Shown: one piece after another, positions 33,456 to 42,698 of the stretch
Layout: each line of letters begins with the position of its first letter
How positions within the stretch are numbered: the first letter of the stretch is position 1
Assembly (NCBI GenBank): GCA_903932145.1
Contig: CAIZFE010000022.1
Coordinates: 1-64,000 of the forward strand
Length of the DNA: 64,000 bases
Direction: 5' to 3'
Origin: an uncultured Rhodopila sp.
GTDB taxonomy: Bacteria > Pseudomonadota > Alphaproteobacteria > Acetobacterales > Acetobacteraceae
Position numbers and translations under genes: made by a program
The notes under the pieces: model-generated
What the model saw: the letters and a program-made list of their open reading frames with translations, nothing else
What the model was told of the DNA's origin: nothing
Database searches by the model: none

Positions 33456-34442
33456 TTATTTCGCGTCCAGCGCCAGCACCGCGAAACTGGCCAGCCAATG
33501 CTCGCCCATATAAGCTCCGGAGACATGCGGCAGGCTGGCATCGAGATGCGCCTGCGCCGTTCGCCGCACCGCCTCCGGGTCGGGACAATAATCCGCCAAC
33601 GTTCGCCAGCACCAGGCGCGGCTCAGGTTCAGTCCGTCCAAATGCGCGATCTTGCCGTCGCCGCGGTCGCTAACAAACGCAGGCGTGAACAGTGCCGCCG
33701 GCAAACCCTGGTCCAGCCGAGGCAAAAACGCGGCGAACCACGCCCGAAACGCGGCATCGGGCAGGGCGGCCCGCATACACTCCGCCTCCATCAGCGCCGG
33801 AGACAGGAATTCGTCGCCACCCGGCTCCCACGCCTGACAATCCGCGTCCGCGGAATACCAGCGTCGCACGGCATCGGTCAGCAACTCGGTCAAATCCGCA
33901 TCCGGAAAATCCAGCGCCAGACGGACGGCAAACGCAGTGTTGGTGTGGACGCCGGCCCGGATCGGATAGGTCGCAAGCGGCAGGAACCGCATGAACCGCG
34001 CCACGAACCGGGCGGCCAAAGGCTCCAGCGCGGCGGACCAGGTTCGGCCCTGTGGGGTGTCGTGCAAGGCCAGTTCGGCGGCCAGTTTCAGCAGCCACGC
34101 CCAGCCGTAAGGCCGCTCAAAACCAAGCGCGGTCGGCCGGTCAAGGTAAGCGCATTCGACGGCGACACGATCGGGGATCAAATGCGCATCGAACAGCGCC
34201 CGAATGGCAGCAGCCTGCTGGAGGTCCGGAAAGCGCCGGTAAAGACGAGCCAGCATCCAGTAGCCATGCACGCAGGAATGCCAGTCGAAGCTGCCATAGA
34301 ACACCGGGTGCAGCGTCCGCGGACCCAGCGCATCGGCCGGTTCGGCCAGCACATGGTCCAACTTGTTCGGATACTCGCGCGTGACATGGCCGAGTGCGAC
34401 GGCGGCAAAGCGATCCGCAAGGTCTTGTGTCAGTTGCGTCAT
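33456..34442 (-). CDS. DUF2891 domain protein
   Basis: A 328-residue soluble protein of the DUF2891 family, which has an alpha-toroid, glycosidase-like repeat pattern. Conserved stretches are HPVFYGSFDWHSCVHGYWML (about 45-64), RPYGWAWLLKLAAEL and GVHTNTAFAVRLALDF. The end reads HWLASFAVLALDAK. The biochemical role is not known. It lies upstream of the adenine deaminase gene on the same strand, separated by about 55 bases, so the two could be co-transcribed. Confidence 0.85.
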   Translation of the reverse strand: MTQLTQDLADRFAAVALGHVTREYPNKLDHVLAEPADALGPRTLHPVFYGSFDWHSCVHGYWMLARLYRRFPDLQQAAAIRALFDAHLIPDRVAVECAYLDRPTALGFERPYGWAWLLKLAAELALHDTPQGRTWSAALEPLAARFVARFMRFLPLATYPIRAGVHTNTAFAVRLALDFPDADLTELLTDAVRRWYSADADCQAWEPGGDEFLSPALMEAECMRAALPDAAFRAWFAAFLPRLDQGLPAALFTPAFVSDRGDGKIAHLDGLNLSRAWCWRTLADYCPDPEAVRRTAQAHLDASLPHVSGAYMGEHWLASFAVLALDAK

Positions 34443-34549
34443 GGTCTTCCTTTAGCGGCGCGACACGTACGCCCCGCACGTAGTGTCATGGTAGCCGGGA
34501 ACGACACTCCTGGCGCCCCGATCGAAGCCGGCGTGTGCGGCATCATGCG

Positions 34550-35098
34550 TCAAAAGTGGCGCTTTGACATCCGACTTTCCGGCTCGGTGGCTGATTTCGG
34601 ATTGGCGATTGGTGGTGCGTGCGGCTTGGCTTGATCCGGCTTATCGAATGACGGCTGGACCACTGTCACGCCGCCTGGACCCACCAAGGTTGCTTGTCCG
34701 ACATCAATGGATTGCACGATATCAGAGCCAATATGATCGCCTTCGGTCAGGATGACTGGTTTGCCATCTGGGACTCCGGAAAAGATCAGCCGTTTATCAT
34801 TCTGGCTGATGAGGATTCCGGTCAATCGCCCGACACTCGGCTCAATCCGCGCGGACGCTACGACCGGCGGACGACGATCAATCTGAAACAAAGGCCGAGC
34901 AAGAACGTCCTTGAGAGTGTCTGCCTTGTCGTCATGAGGAATGACTGTCCGCGGCAGTACCGGCACCAATGACAAATCGACATGGTCGCTGTGAGGACCC
35001 GCGGACAAGGAATAGAATTCGTAGCCAATGACGGCTACGAGTCCTATCAACAACACCGTCAACCTGATCCCCGTGGCTCTCGCATTGTAAACGGCCAC
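34550..35098 (-). CDS. GspC/GspN-like type II secretion family protein (orphan)
   Basis: A 182-residue inner-membrane protein with one N-terminal helix (about 10-30) and a periplasmic part. The segment DVLARPLFQIDRRPP followed by VGRLTGILISQNDKRLIFSG resembles the homology region of GspC/GspN proteins. No other secretion genes are near, so it is an orphan. Its GTG start directly abuts the TAA of the di-haem oxidoreductase gene with no gap, so the two proteins are probably made together. Confidence 0.6.
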   Translation of the reverse strand: MAVYNARATGIRLTVLLIGLVAVIGYEFYSLSAGPHSDHVDLSLVPVLPRTVIPHDDKADTLKDVLARPLFQIDRRPPVVASARIEPSVGRLTGILISQNDKRLIFSGVPDGKPVILTEGDHIGSDIVQSIDVGQATLVGPGGVTVVQPSFDKPDQAKPHAPPIANPKSATEPESRMSKRHF

Positions 35099-36454
35099 TT
35101 ACAATGAGCGCAGAAAGGTCAAAAGATTCTGCACTGAGCCGGAGTCCAAATTTTGATACTTGCCAATCACCGTGTTCGCTTCCGATCCCGTGCTTGCATG
35201 CGACAGAATCGCCTGATTGAGGTCGCCAGTGCGCCCATCATGCAACAGGAACAACCGCTGCCCGACGCCCATAAGCGGTGCCGTGCGAAATTCATCACCG
35301 CCGGCCGATCCTTGACTGATCCCATCCGCAAGACCGGACCCCATATGATGCACCGCAAAATCGGAGAACGGCGAGAACGTTTTGCCGGACAGCGCCGCGG
35401 TTGGAGAAATTCCAGTCGTGAACTTGATTGTGTGACAAGCGTTGCATCGGATCGTCTGAAACACCTGTCGCCCTGACATCGTTGTGGTGGTGGGCTGCAT
35501 CGGGGTAGGCGGCGCGCTGAGACGAGAGAAGGCGGCGAAGTTCACGATATCCGAGGAATAGTCCGACGCCGGGCTGCCGCTATTCGTTTCGATTGTGAGA
35601 TTCGTAAAGTCCTTAGGTGATCCCGCCGGATTAGCACAGGATGAGTCGGTGTTGATTTCATTGGTAAATATTTCGTTAGAGACGCCCATTTCGACATTAT
35701 AAGCTTCGCCGGCAAATATCAGCAGCGATTTGTTTTGGGCTTTCCAGCCAAAACGCGTGATGGTGCCGTCATTACCGCTGATGTTGAAATGACCGCCGAT
35801 CCCCAACAATGAACGTTGTGAAGCCGACGCATCGAAAGAATTCCGCAAGGTGATGTCGGGTAACGCTTCCACCAGGCCAAGTCCAAAGACCGGGGTGGGA
35901 ATACGAAAGATGACATTTTTAGCGGCTGTCTGTGCCGCGAAATCCGGCTGTGCCATAGAACAGCCACCCGCATCATTCCGGCCGGCTATGGTAAACAGCT
36001 GATGCACATGACCATCAGGGGTTCCGTCCGAATTGTTGATGAAACGGGCTTCGCGAACGGGGCCAGCGGGGTTGAGGAAGGCCGGCATAGTGTTATAAGC
36101 CCCGCTCAATGAGGCGACTTTATATTGAGGATTAACCTTCGGACTGGTTCCGCCGATCGCCGGTTGCACGTGGCAACTGGCACAGCTATTTGAGTTGAAG
36201 CGTGGTCCAAGTCCGCTGCTGGTATTGCCGTTGCCGAGGACTGAATCAATCGCCGAAAATCGCTCCTGAGCAGTGACGAAGTACGACGATTCGATGCTGT
36301 TTAATCCCGGGATTGGTCCGCCTGCCGCGGGCGCACCGCCACGTGGTCCCGGATCGAGGGATTGAGCGGTGGCGACTTGTGGTGCGATAATTGATATCGA
36401 CAACATAGCAATTGCGCTGGCGATACGGGATGATGGAAGTAAAGGAGCTGCCAT
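35099..36454 (-). CDS. Di-haem oxidoreductase (DHOR/DUF1111), putative peroxidase
   Basis: A 451-residue periplasmic c-type cytochrome. After a signal peptide (ends near ATAQS) it has two haem motifs, CASCH (91-95) and CNACH (337-341). The surrounding sequence (GLGPRFNSNSCASCH, MGVGQRLFLLHDGRTGDLNQAILSH) is typical of the DHOR family, related to MauG and cytochrome c peroxidases. It likely performs a peroxide- or thiol-linked redox step, not further defined. It precedes the GspC/GspN-like gene without a gap. Confidence 0.87.
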   Translation of the reverse strand: MAAPLLPSSRIASAIAMLSISIIAPQVATAQSLDPGPRGGAPAAGGPIPGLNSIESSYFVTAQERFSAIDSVLGNGNTSSGLGPRFNSNSCASCHVQPAIGGTSPKVNPQYKVASLSGAYNTMPAFLNPAGPVREARFINNSDGTPDGHVHQLFTIAGRNDAGGCSMAQPDFAAQTAAKNVIFRIPTPVFGLGLVEALPDITLRNSFDASASQRSLLGIGGHFNISGNDGTITRFGWKAQNKSLLIFAGEAYNVEMGVSNEIFTNEINTDSSCANPAGSPKDFTNLTIETNSGSPASDYSSDIVNFAAFSRLSAPPTPMQPTTTTMSGRQVFQTIRCNACHTIKFTTGISPTAALSGKTFSPFSDFAVHHMGSGLADGISQGSAGGDEFRTAPLMGVGQRLFLLHDGRTGDLNQAILSHASTGSEANTVIGKYQNLDSGSVQNLLTFLRSL

Positions 36455-36768
36455 TTGACTGTCTCGCGTCTAATTTCCGATAGATCGCCTTCCTTCGGGG
36501 CGCGATTACCATAATCGCTGACCATATCGAGTTGAAAGGCCTGCACTGGCAAGCCTACGTCGTCTCTGACGCAGGCCCCGCTACGCGCTTCTAACTGTCA
36601 TGTCAATCACATTTGAGCGAAAAGACAGTGGTGCGGAATTTTCGGGAACAAGCAGTGCAGTGCCAACAAGGCCGGAAACCCAGTGCGCTCGAACAGGGTC
36701 CAAATCGCCACCGCAATTGCCGAGACGACGGACACAAGCCAAAATGCGCTTACCTTGGAGTGTCCGCC
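36455..36768. other. Divergent control region
   Basis: About 310 bases between the leftward di-haem oxidoreductase and a rightward acyl-CoA-dehydrogenase-like gene. It presumably holds both promoters. I see no strong dyad or riboswitch, only a modest TTGGAG site before the rightward start. Confidence 0.4.
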
Positions 36769-38007
36769 GTGAACGCAACAGCCCCGATCCCGCCGCCCGA
36801 ACCAGACATGACCCCCGAACGCCTGTTCGAACGCGCCGTCGCGCTGCGCGGCCTGTTGCGAGACCAGCAAGAGCAAGCCGATGAACGCGGCACCTATTCC
36901 GCCGAAGTCCACGCGGTATTCGTGAAGGCCGGCTTCTACCGCGTCACCCAGCCCCGTCTGTTCGGCGGATACGCGTTTGACCTCGGCACCAACTACCGCC
37001 TGATCGTCGAAATCGCCCGCGGCCACCCCTCCGCCGGATGGTGCCTCTCGCTCGGTGGCTCGCACGCCTACGTTGTTGGATCGCACTGGTCAGAACGCGC
37101 CCAACGGGAATTATTCGGCCGGGACGGGCATTTTATTGCGCCGCACCGTCCGGCCACCATGGGCACGCTGAAACCGGTGGACGGCGGCTATCGCCTGAAC
37201 GGACAGTGGAATTACTGCTCCGGTATCCCCTACGCCACGCATCTGTTGTGCGGCGCAACGATTGAGGGCACGACAACCGCCAGTCAGGTCGTCATTCCAC
37301 GTTCGGCCTTCGAAGTCCTGGACGATTGGGGCGGAGACCGCACGCTCGGCATGCGCGCCAGCGGCTCTAACAGTGCCCGCGTCACCGATGCCTTCGTACC
37401 GGAGCACATGGCGGTGCAACTCGACTGGCTCGGTGCGAAGCCGGACGGAATGGAGGACGGCACCCCCGGCACGCGGCTGCATGGCAACCCGATGTATCTC
37501 GGCCGCATGATGGGACCGTATCATTGTTCGCTGGTCGCGGTCGTCGTCGGCACCGCGCGTGCCGCGCTGGACGAGTTCGAAATGCTGATGCTGAAGAACC
37601 GTTCCCTGGCCGATCCAAGCCTGCTTTGGGTGGAGCATCCCGATTACCTGCGTCCGTTCGGCCTGGCGTTGTCGATGACCGACGCGGCAGAAACGATCCT
37701 GCACGGCGTGGCCGATCGATATATGGACTACTGCCGCCGCTGGCAGCGCGACCGCACTCCGATCAGCATCGAGGACAATCTGCGCCTATGGGCTCTGGCT
37801 CAACAGGCCGGCCGTCTGGCGCGGCAGGCAGTGGAAATGCTGTTCCAGAATTCGCTGTCCGCCCCAACCAGGAAAGGCAGCCGGCTGGAGCGGTATTTTC
37901 GCGATGTGGCGATGTACAACTCGCATGTTTCGGCATTGCAGAATAACCAGGCAACCTATGTTGCGCGGGCCCATTTCGGCCGTCCCACAGGGTTTCGGGG
38001 ATTGTGA
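36769..38007 (+). CDS. Acyl-CoA dehydrogenase-fold flavin monooxygenase-like protein
   Basis: A 412-residue protein of the acyl-CoA dehydrogenase fold, closest in layout to two-component flavin monooxygenases such as HsaA/HpaB-type oxygenases. It has FRVTQPRLFGG-like (FYRVTQPRLFGGYA, about 48-61), HPSAGWCLSLGGSHAYVVG, LNGQWNYCSGIPYATHLLC and RASGSNSARVTDAFVPE, and lacks the usual catalytic Glu region of dehydrogenases. A flavin reductase partner would be needed and is not adjacent. The GTG at 36769 was chosen for its GGAG site. Substrate unknown. Confidence 0.75.
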   Translation: MNATAPIPPPEPDMTPERLFERAVALRGLLRDQQEQADERGTYSAEVHAVFVKAGFYRVTQPRLFGGYAFDLGTNYRLIVEIARGHPSAGWCLSLGGSHAYVVGSHWSERAQRELFGRDGHFIAPHRPATMGTLKPVDGGYRLNGQWNYCSGIPYATHLLCGATIEGTTTASQVVIPRSAFEVLDDWGGDRTLGMRASGSNSARVTDAFVPEHMAVQLDWLGAKPDGMEDGTPGTRLHGNPMYLGRMMGPYHCSLVAVVVGTARAALDEFEMLMLKNRSLADPSLLWVEHPDYLRPFGLALSMTDAAETILHGVADRYMDYCRRWQRDRTPISIEDNLRLWALAQQAGRLARQAVEMLFQNSLSAPTRKGSRLERYFRDVAMYNSHVSALQNNQATYVARAHFGRPTGFRGL

Positions 38008-38252
38008 TCCGGGCGTGACCGGGGGCGCAGCGGCAGCCCGGTCCCGTCATGGCTGGCCAAGCAGTCAGCGCGAAAACGCCCGCCCTGATGCGTGACGGAG
38101 AATGGTGGTGGGTCACCTGTCACCGTCGTGGCGACCCGACTCGCCGTGACAAGAGAGAGTCCGGGGGCGTCACCGGAAGGAACCGCCTGACGCCGAAGGC
38201 GGATTGACACGTCCAGCCGCGCACCGGTGTTTGCCTCTTCTGGCCGATGTCG

Positions 38253-38428
38253 CTCCGTGGACGTTCGTGGAGTCTTCGCGTCCTTCGTGATGAATCTTTC
38301 CTTGTTTGCTTACCTGGCACCGCGGGGCCAGCCTCATTGGGCGGGATCGCGGCGTCGGCTCCAAAGGTAGCAAGTAAGGAAAGATTCACCACGAAGGCCG
38401 CGAAGACTCCACGAAGAGCCACGGAGAA
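38253..38428. repeat. Large imperfect inverted repeat (about 57-base arms)
   Basis: The left arm (about 38253-38310) and right arm (about 38370-38428) are inverted near-copies. Shared blocks include TTCGTGGAGTCTTCGCG, CCTTCGTG and GAATCTTTCCTT. The loop is about 60 bases. The wording is unlike the coding DNA around it and resembles extragenic repeats of many environmental bacteria. Confidence 0.65.
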
Positions 38429-38456
38429 GCAGCAGATTTCGTTTTTGGAAAAGAGT

Positions 38457-38484
38457 CCGGCCATGACGACGCCGTCATGGCCGG
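38457..38484. repeat. Perfect 12-base-arm palindrome
   Basis: CCGGCCATGACG and its complement flank ACGC. The CGTCATGG core equals the start of both extragenic palindrome families, so this may be a minimal or collapsed copy. Confidence 0.55.
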
Positions 38485-38641
38485 CCTGCTCCCGCCGCGA
38501 CGGATTTGGGACACCGCCAGGACCGGATCAAGTAAAAGAAAATTAGTCTCTATCACAAGTGCAATATATGATTTTTTATAAAATATGCCTTCTCCAAATA
38601 TGACAACGCGGGGTCATATCCGTCCTCAATACAATACAGGA

Positions 38642-39409
38642 TCAAATCGCCATATAACCGCCATCGACGTTGTAACATCCGCCGGTGATGTACGAACTGC
38701 GGTCGCTGCACAGAAACAGTACCATCTCGCCGATCTCTTCCGGCTTGCCCATGCGGCCGAACGGAACCCGGCCCATCAGTTCCTCGCCGCGGCGGCGCAT
38801 AGTGTCCTCCGTCATGACCGTTTCGATATAACCGGGACACACCGCGTTCACCCGGATATGATCTTGCGCGTATTCCAACGCCGCCGTTTTCGTCAAACCG
38901 AGCACCCCGTGCTTCGCCGCGACATAGACTGATGATGTCGGCAAGCCGATCAGCCCGGCGATCGAGCCAGTGTTGACGATGACCCCGCCGCCCTGCGCCA
39001 GCATCTGCACCAGCTCATGCTTCATGCACAGAAAAACGCCCTTCAGGTTCACATCCACCATCCGGTCAAACGACTCGTCGGCCCATTCATGCGTTCGCTT
39101 GCCGCCGGCATTGACCTGATAGCCGGCAATCCCGGCGTTGTTGAAGGCGCAATCGATCCGCCCATACGCGCTGATGACCGCCTGCATCATCGCCTGCACG
39201 GCCGTCGAATCTGTCACATCGCCCGACAGAGCGATCGCCTGTCCCCCGGCCTTGTTTACCAGCGCCACTGTTTCCGCCGCCGCGTTTGCATTCGCGTCGG
39301 CGACCGCCAACCGAGCACCCTCCCGGGCGAAGATCAGCGACGTCGCTCGGCCGATGCCGCCGCCACCGCCGGTGATCAGCGCCGACTTACCGTCCAACAA
39401 TCCAACCAT
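38642..39409 (-). CDS. Short-chain dehydrogenase/reductase
   Basis: A 255-residue classical SDR. TGGGGGIGRA (about 14-23), NNAGIAG near 90, the catalytic Ser in NTGSIAGLIG, YVAAKHG as YxxxK, and PGYIETVMT. The end SSYITGGCYNVDGGY is typical. It should oxidise or reduce a hydroxyl/keto group with NAD(P). Preceded by a very strong AGGAGG site. Divergent from the CoA-transferase-family gene, with which it may share a promoter region; substrate unknown. Confidence 0.9.
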   Translation of the reverse strand: MVGLLDGKSALITGGGGGIGRATSLIFAREGARLAVADANANAAAETVALVNKAGGQAIALSGDVTDSTAVQAMMQAVISAYGRIDCAFNNAGIAGYQVNAGGKRTHEWADESFDRMVDVNLKGVFLCMKHELVQMLAQGGGVIVNTGSIAGLIGLPTSSVYVAAKHGVLGLTKTAALEYAQDHIRVNAVCPGYIETVMTEDTMRRRGEELMGRVPFGRMGKPEEIGEMVLFLCSDRSSYITGGCYNVDGGYMAI

Positions 39410-39538
39410 TGATTCCTCCTTTTATCAGACAACAGAAGGCTACTCGCCGGTAGGCATTCGATCCAGCCCTGCGGTTGCGCCGGCAACCCCTGCGTCGTTA
39501 ACTCCCGCCATCGATAACAGCGGGAAGGAAAGCGGCTC

Positions 39539-40663
39539 ATGGGACCTTTGGCCGGAATAAAGATCGTCGAATTCACCGGCATCGGGCCGGCTCCGATGGC
39601 CGCGATGATGCTGGCGGACATGGGCGCCACGGTCATCCGCATCGATCGCGTTACCCGTGCCGACGTAGGCGTTCCGATGGCCGAGGAACATGAGTTCACC
39701 TATCGAAACCGGGCGGTGATGAACCTGGACCTTAAGCAGCCTGAAGCGATCGAAACAGCCTTGCGCCTGATCGACGGCGCGGATGCGCTGATCGAGGGGT
39801 TTCGCCCCGGCGTGATGGAGCGCCTCGGCCTGGGTCCCGAGATCTGCCTGCGCCGCAACCCGAAGCTGTCCTACGGTCGCGTGACCGGTTGGGGGCAGGA
39901 GGGTCCAATGTCGCAAGCCGCCGGGCATGATCTGAACTATATCGCCCTGACCGGCGCATTGCATGCGATCGGCCGCGCCGGCCAAAAGCCGACGCCGCCG
40001 TTGAACCTGGTGGGCGATTACGGCGGCGGTGCGCTGTATCTGGTGACCGGGTTGCTTGCCGCGATGTTGTCCGCCCGCACGACCGGGGTGGGCCAGGTGG
40101 TCGATGCCGCGATGGTCGATGGCGCGCTGTCGCTGATGACGCCGATCTACGCCATGAAGGCCGGCGGCCGGTTGACCGGACCGCGCGGCGAAAACCAGCT
40201 CGATTCAGGCGCCTATTACTACGAGGTGTATGAGTGCGCTGACGGCCAATACATCTCGATCGCGCCCATCGAGGCGAAATTCCACGCCGAACTGCTCCAG
40301 CGCCTGGATATCGACCCGGCGTCGATGCCGCCGCAGCGCGACAAGGCCGGGTGGCCGCGCTGGAAAGAGATGCTGACCGAACGGTTCCTGACACGCTCGC
40401 GTGACGAATGGTGTCGCGTGCTGGAGGGCACCGACGTCTGTTTCGCCCCCGTCATGTCGATGGACGAGGCGCATACGCATCCTCACAATCAGGCGCGCGG
40501 CGCCTTTATCGATATAGGTGGATATACGCAGCCGGCCCCCGCTCCGCGCTTCGGAACGACCAAACTGGCGACGCCGCGCCCACCCGGATCGATGCCCCTG
40601 GACGAGGCTTTGTCCGTATGGAGCCAGTCCCAGACTGAGATTCCCGCGTTGCCCGGCGAATGA
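39539..40663 (+). CDS. CaiB/BaiF CoA-transferase family, alpha-methylacyl-CoA racemase type
   Basis: A 374-residue class III CoA-transferase-fold enzyme closest to alpha-methylacyl-CoA racemases, which invert the 2-methyl centre of acyl-CoAs. It opens GPLAGIKIVEFTGIGPAPMAAMMLADMGA. It has EGFRPGVMERLGLGPE, then GHDLNYIALTGALHAIGR, where the His-Asp forms the racemase proton-transfer pair, and GGGALYLVTGLLAA. A GGAAGG-type ribosome site lies before the ATG. Divergent from an SDR gene. Confidence 0.88.
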   Translation: MGPLAGIKIVEFTGIGPAPMAAMMLADMGATVIRIDRVTRADVGVPMAEEHEFTYRNRAVMNLDLKQPEAIETALRLIDGADALIEGFRPGVMERLGLGPEICLRRNPKLSYGRVTGWGQEGPMSQAAGHDLNYIALTGALHAIGRAGQKPTPPLNLVGDYGGGALYLVTGLLAAMLSARTTGVGQVVDAAMVDGALSLMTPIYAMKAGGRLTGPRGENQLDSGAYYYEVYECADGQYISIAPIEAKFHAELLQRLDIDPASMPPQRDKAGWPRWKEMLTERFLTRSRDEWCRVLEGTDVCFAPVMSMDEAHTHPHNQARGAFIDIGGYTQPAPAPRFGTTKLATPRPPGSMPLDEALSVWSQSQTEIPALPGE

Positions 40664-40811
40664 CCGAAACGATAGCGGGACGGTTCGTGATGCCATGCGA
40701 TTGATGTGATCACGAAATCGTTATATTTCGCCTCCTGTCCGGGGTGTCGCGGGACGCAATATCTCTTCCGCTGTCATAGCGTTTTTCGTCATGACAAGAG
40801 AGGAACACACA

Positions 40812-41489
40812 ATGTTGACACGAGCGAATTTCCTAAGCGGTGCCGCGCTGCTGGCTACCTCCATGTTGGCCGGCGTCCCCGCCATGGCACAATCCAGCCA
40901 GCAGGTGACCATTGATGGTGCCCGCAAGGTCCTCAACGACCTGCATCATGACAAGGCGTTCGGCAACGCCGTCCAACTGTTGCGCCAGGCCAAGGCGGTG
41001 TTCATCGTACCCAAGTTGATCAAGGGCGGCTTCATCATCGGCGGTGAGGGCGGCAACGGCGTCCTGATGGTGCGCAATCGCGGCGGCTGGAGCAATCCTG
41101 GCTTCTATGCCATCGGCGCGGGTTCTTTCGGATTGCAGGCCGGGCTGGAGCAGTCGGAACTGATCATGCTGATCATGACTCAGAAAGGTCTGGAAGGCGT
41201 GTTGCGTGACCAGTTCAAAATCGGCGCTCAGGCCGGGATCTCCGTCGTGACGCTTGGTTCCGGAGTCGAGGGCGCGATCGGCGGCGCGTCGTTGCCGGAT
41301 GTCGTGGTGTGGTCATCGTCCACCGGCCTGTATGGCGGACTGACGGTCGATGGATCGGTGATTCGCGCCGAACCCCGTAAGGATGCGGAGTTCTATGGCC
41401 GGCCGGTCACGGCGCGTGACGTGTTGTACGGTGCGATGGAAAGCGGCCGTGCGGCCCCGCTGCGCCATGCCATGAATGAGATCGGATAA
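40812..41489 (+). CDS. SYLF-domain (YSC84-like) exported lipid-binding protein
   Basis: A 225-residue exported protein. The leader ends near VPAMAQ. The SYLF/YSC84 domain follows, with KAVFIVPKLIKGGFIIGGEGGNGVL and GWSNPGFYAIGAGSFGLQAGLEQSELI, then the conserved GLYGGLTVDGS toward the end. Eukaryotic members bind phosphoinositides; bacterial ones are thought to bind lipids in the envelope. The ATG at 40812 was preferred since it begins the signal peptide. A single gene. Confidence 0.88.
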   Translation: MLTRANFLSGAALLATSMLAGVPAMAQSSQQVTIDGARKVLNDLHHDKAFGNAVQLLRQAKAVFIVPKLIKGGFIIGGEGGNGVLMVRNRGGWSNPGFYAIGAGSFGLQAGLEQSELIMLIMTQKGLEGVLRDQFKIGAQAGISVVTLGSGVEGAIGGASLPDVVVWSSSTGLYGGLTVDGSVIRAEPRKDAEFYGRPVTARDVLYGAMESGRAAPLRHAMNEIG

Positions 41490-41550
41490 GTTTCACACAA
41501 GCCGTTGCGGGGTTCGGGCTGGCATGTTATTGGCTGCGCCCGCGCCTCGC

Positions 41551-41624
41551 TGGGGGATAGTTTAGCGGTAAAACTCTCGGCTCTGACCCGGGCATCCTTG
41601 GTTCGAATCCAGGTCCCCCAGCCA
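41551..41624 (+). tRNA. tRNA-Gln (anticodon CTG)
   Basis: A 74-base tRNA with encoded CCA. Acceptor stem TGGGGGA/TCCCCCA, anticodon arm CTCGG-CTCTGAC-CCGGG with anticodon CTG reading CAG, and T arm GGTTCGAATCC. No integrase or duplicated 3' end is nearby. Confidence 0.94.
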
Positions 41625-41696
41625 ATTGCGTATCACTGCTCTTCTTGAGCTCGCCGGTTTCAACGTTTCCGCAAGTGGGATAGTTTGAAACCCACG

Positions 41697-42698
41697 ATGC
41701 AGAAACCGCCCCAAGACATCATCGACGCGTTGGACCGGATGCACCTGCTGGACGGTGTTGTTCCGACCGGCCAACCGCTCACCGGCGGGGTTTCGTCCGA
41801 TATTTGGCGGATCGACCTGCCGAACCGGCCGATCTGCGTGAAGCGGGCGCTCTCGAAACTCCGGGTCGAAGCCGACTGGCAGGCTCCGGTGGAGCGCAAT
41901 CTCTACGAAGCCCGTTGGATGCAGGTTGCCAACCGAGCCGCACCGGGCGCCACGCCGGAATTGCTCGGCCAGGACACGGTGTCGGGCACGTTGGCGATGG
42001 AATATCTGCCCGCGGATCGGTATCCGCTGTGGAAAGCGCAACTACGGGACGGGATGGTTGACCCGGGGTTCGCGGCCTCCGTCGCCGTGACGCTAGGCCG
42101 CATGCACGCCGTCACCGCGGCCGATCCGGCACTGGCCGCCGCGTTCCCGACCGACGCGATCTTCCACGACATCAGGTTGGAACCCTACCTGACCCACACC
42201 GGCCGCGCCCACCGGGACCTCGCGGATCGGATGCAAGAGCTGATCGAGACCACCCAACACAACAAGCTCGCTTTGGTGCATGGTGATGTCAGCCCGAAGA
42301 ACATCCTGTGCGGTCCCAACGGTCCCGTCTTCCTCGATGCCGAATGCGCCTGGTGGGGAGACCCCGCTTTCGATCTGGCGTTCTGCCTGAACCATCTGAT
42401 GCTAAAATGCCTGTGGGTGCCGAAAGCGCGTCACGCGTTGTTGGCCAGTTTCCGAGCGATGACCGGCGCCTACCTGCCTTTGGTGGACTGGGAGCCCGCC
42501 GCGGCTCTTGAACAACGCGCCGCCCGGTTGCTCCCGGCATTGTTCCTGGCTCGGGTGGATGGCAAATCACCAGTCGAATACATCGTGAATGACGGCGACC
42601 GTGATCGGGTGCGATCTGTGGCACGCCCTCTGCTTTTCAACCCGGCCGACCACCTCGCCGACATATGCGCGGCGTGGGAAAAGGAAATTTCGAGATGA
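41697..42698 (+). CDS. Aminoglycoside-phosphotransferase-fold kinase
   Basis: A 333-residue small-molecule kinase of the APH/choline-kinase fold. The catalytic loop is LVHGDVSPKNIL (about 198-209), and the metal-binding Asp lies in VFLDAECAWWGDPAFDLAF. An N-terminal lobe with TGGVSSDIWRIDL binds ATP. The fold is shared by metabolic kinases for sugars, choline and homoserine; nothing here indicates an antibiotic target. Its stop overlaps the start of an enolase paralogue (ATGA), so the two likely act in one pathway. Confidence 0.82.
   Translation: MQKPPQDIIDALDRMHLLDGVVPTGQPLTGGVSSDIWRIDLPNRPICVKRALSKLRVEADWQAPVERNLYEARWMQVANRAAPGATPELLGQDTVSGTLAMEYLPADRYPLWKAQLRDGMVDPGFAASVAVTLGRMHAVTAADPALAAAFPTDAIFHDIRLEPYLTHTGRAHRDLADRMQELIETTQHNKLALVHGDVSPKNILCGPNGPVFLDAECAWWGDPAFDLAFCLNHLMLKCLWVPKARHALLASFRAMTGAYLPLVDWEPAAALEQRAARLLPALFLARVDGKSPVEYIVNDGDRDRVRSVARPLLFNPADHLADICAAWEKEISR

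Larger units (their letters stand above)
38008..38641. other. Repeat-rich intergenic region
   Basis: About 630 bases without a supported gene. It contains two separate inverted structures listed individually (38253-38428 and 38457-38484), plus a CGTCATGG fragment near 38046 resembling the start of the window's extragenic palindromes. An AT-rich tract at about 38535-38600 precedes the SDR stop. Confidence 0.5.

Noticed and set aside
41551-41624. tRNA-Gln as an integration site
   Set aside because: No integrase gene nearby and no duplicated tRNA 3' end seen.
41697-42698. The kinase as an aminoglycoside-resistance gene
   Set aside because: Only the general APH fold is present; coupling to an enolase paralogue indicates metabolism.
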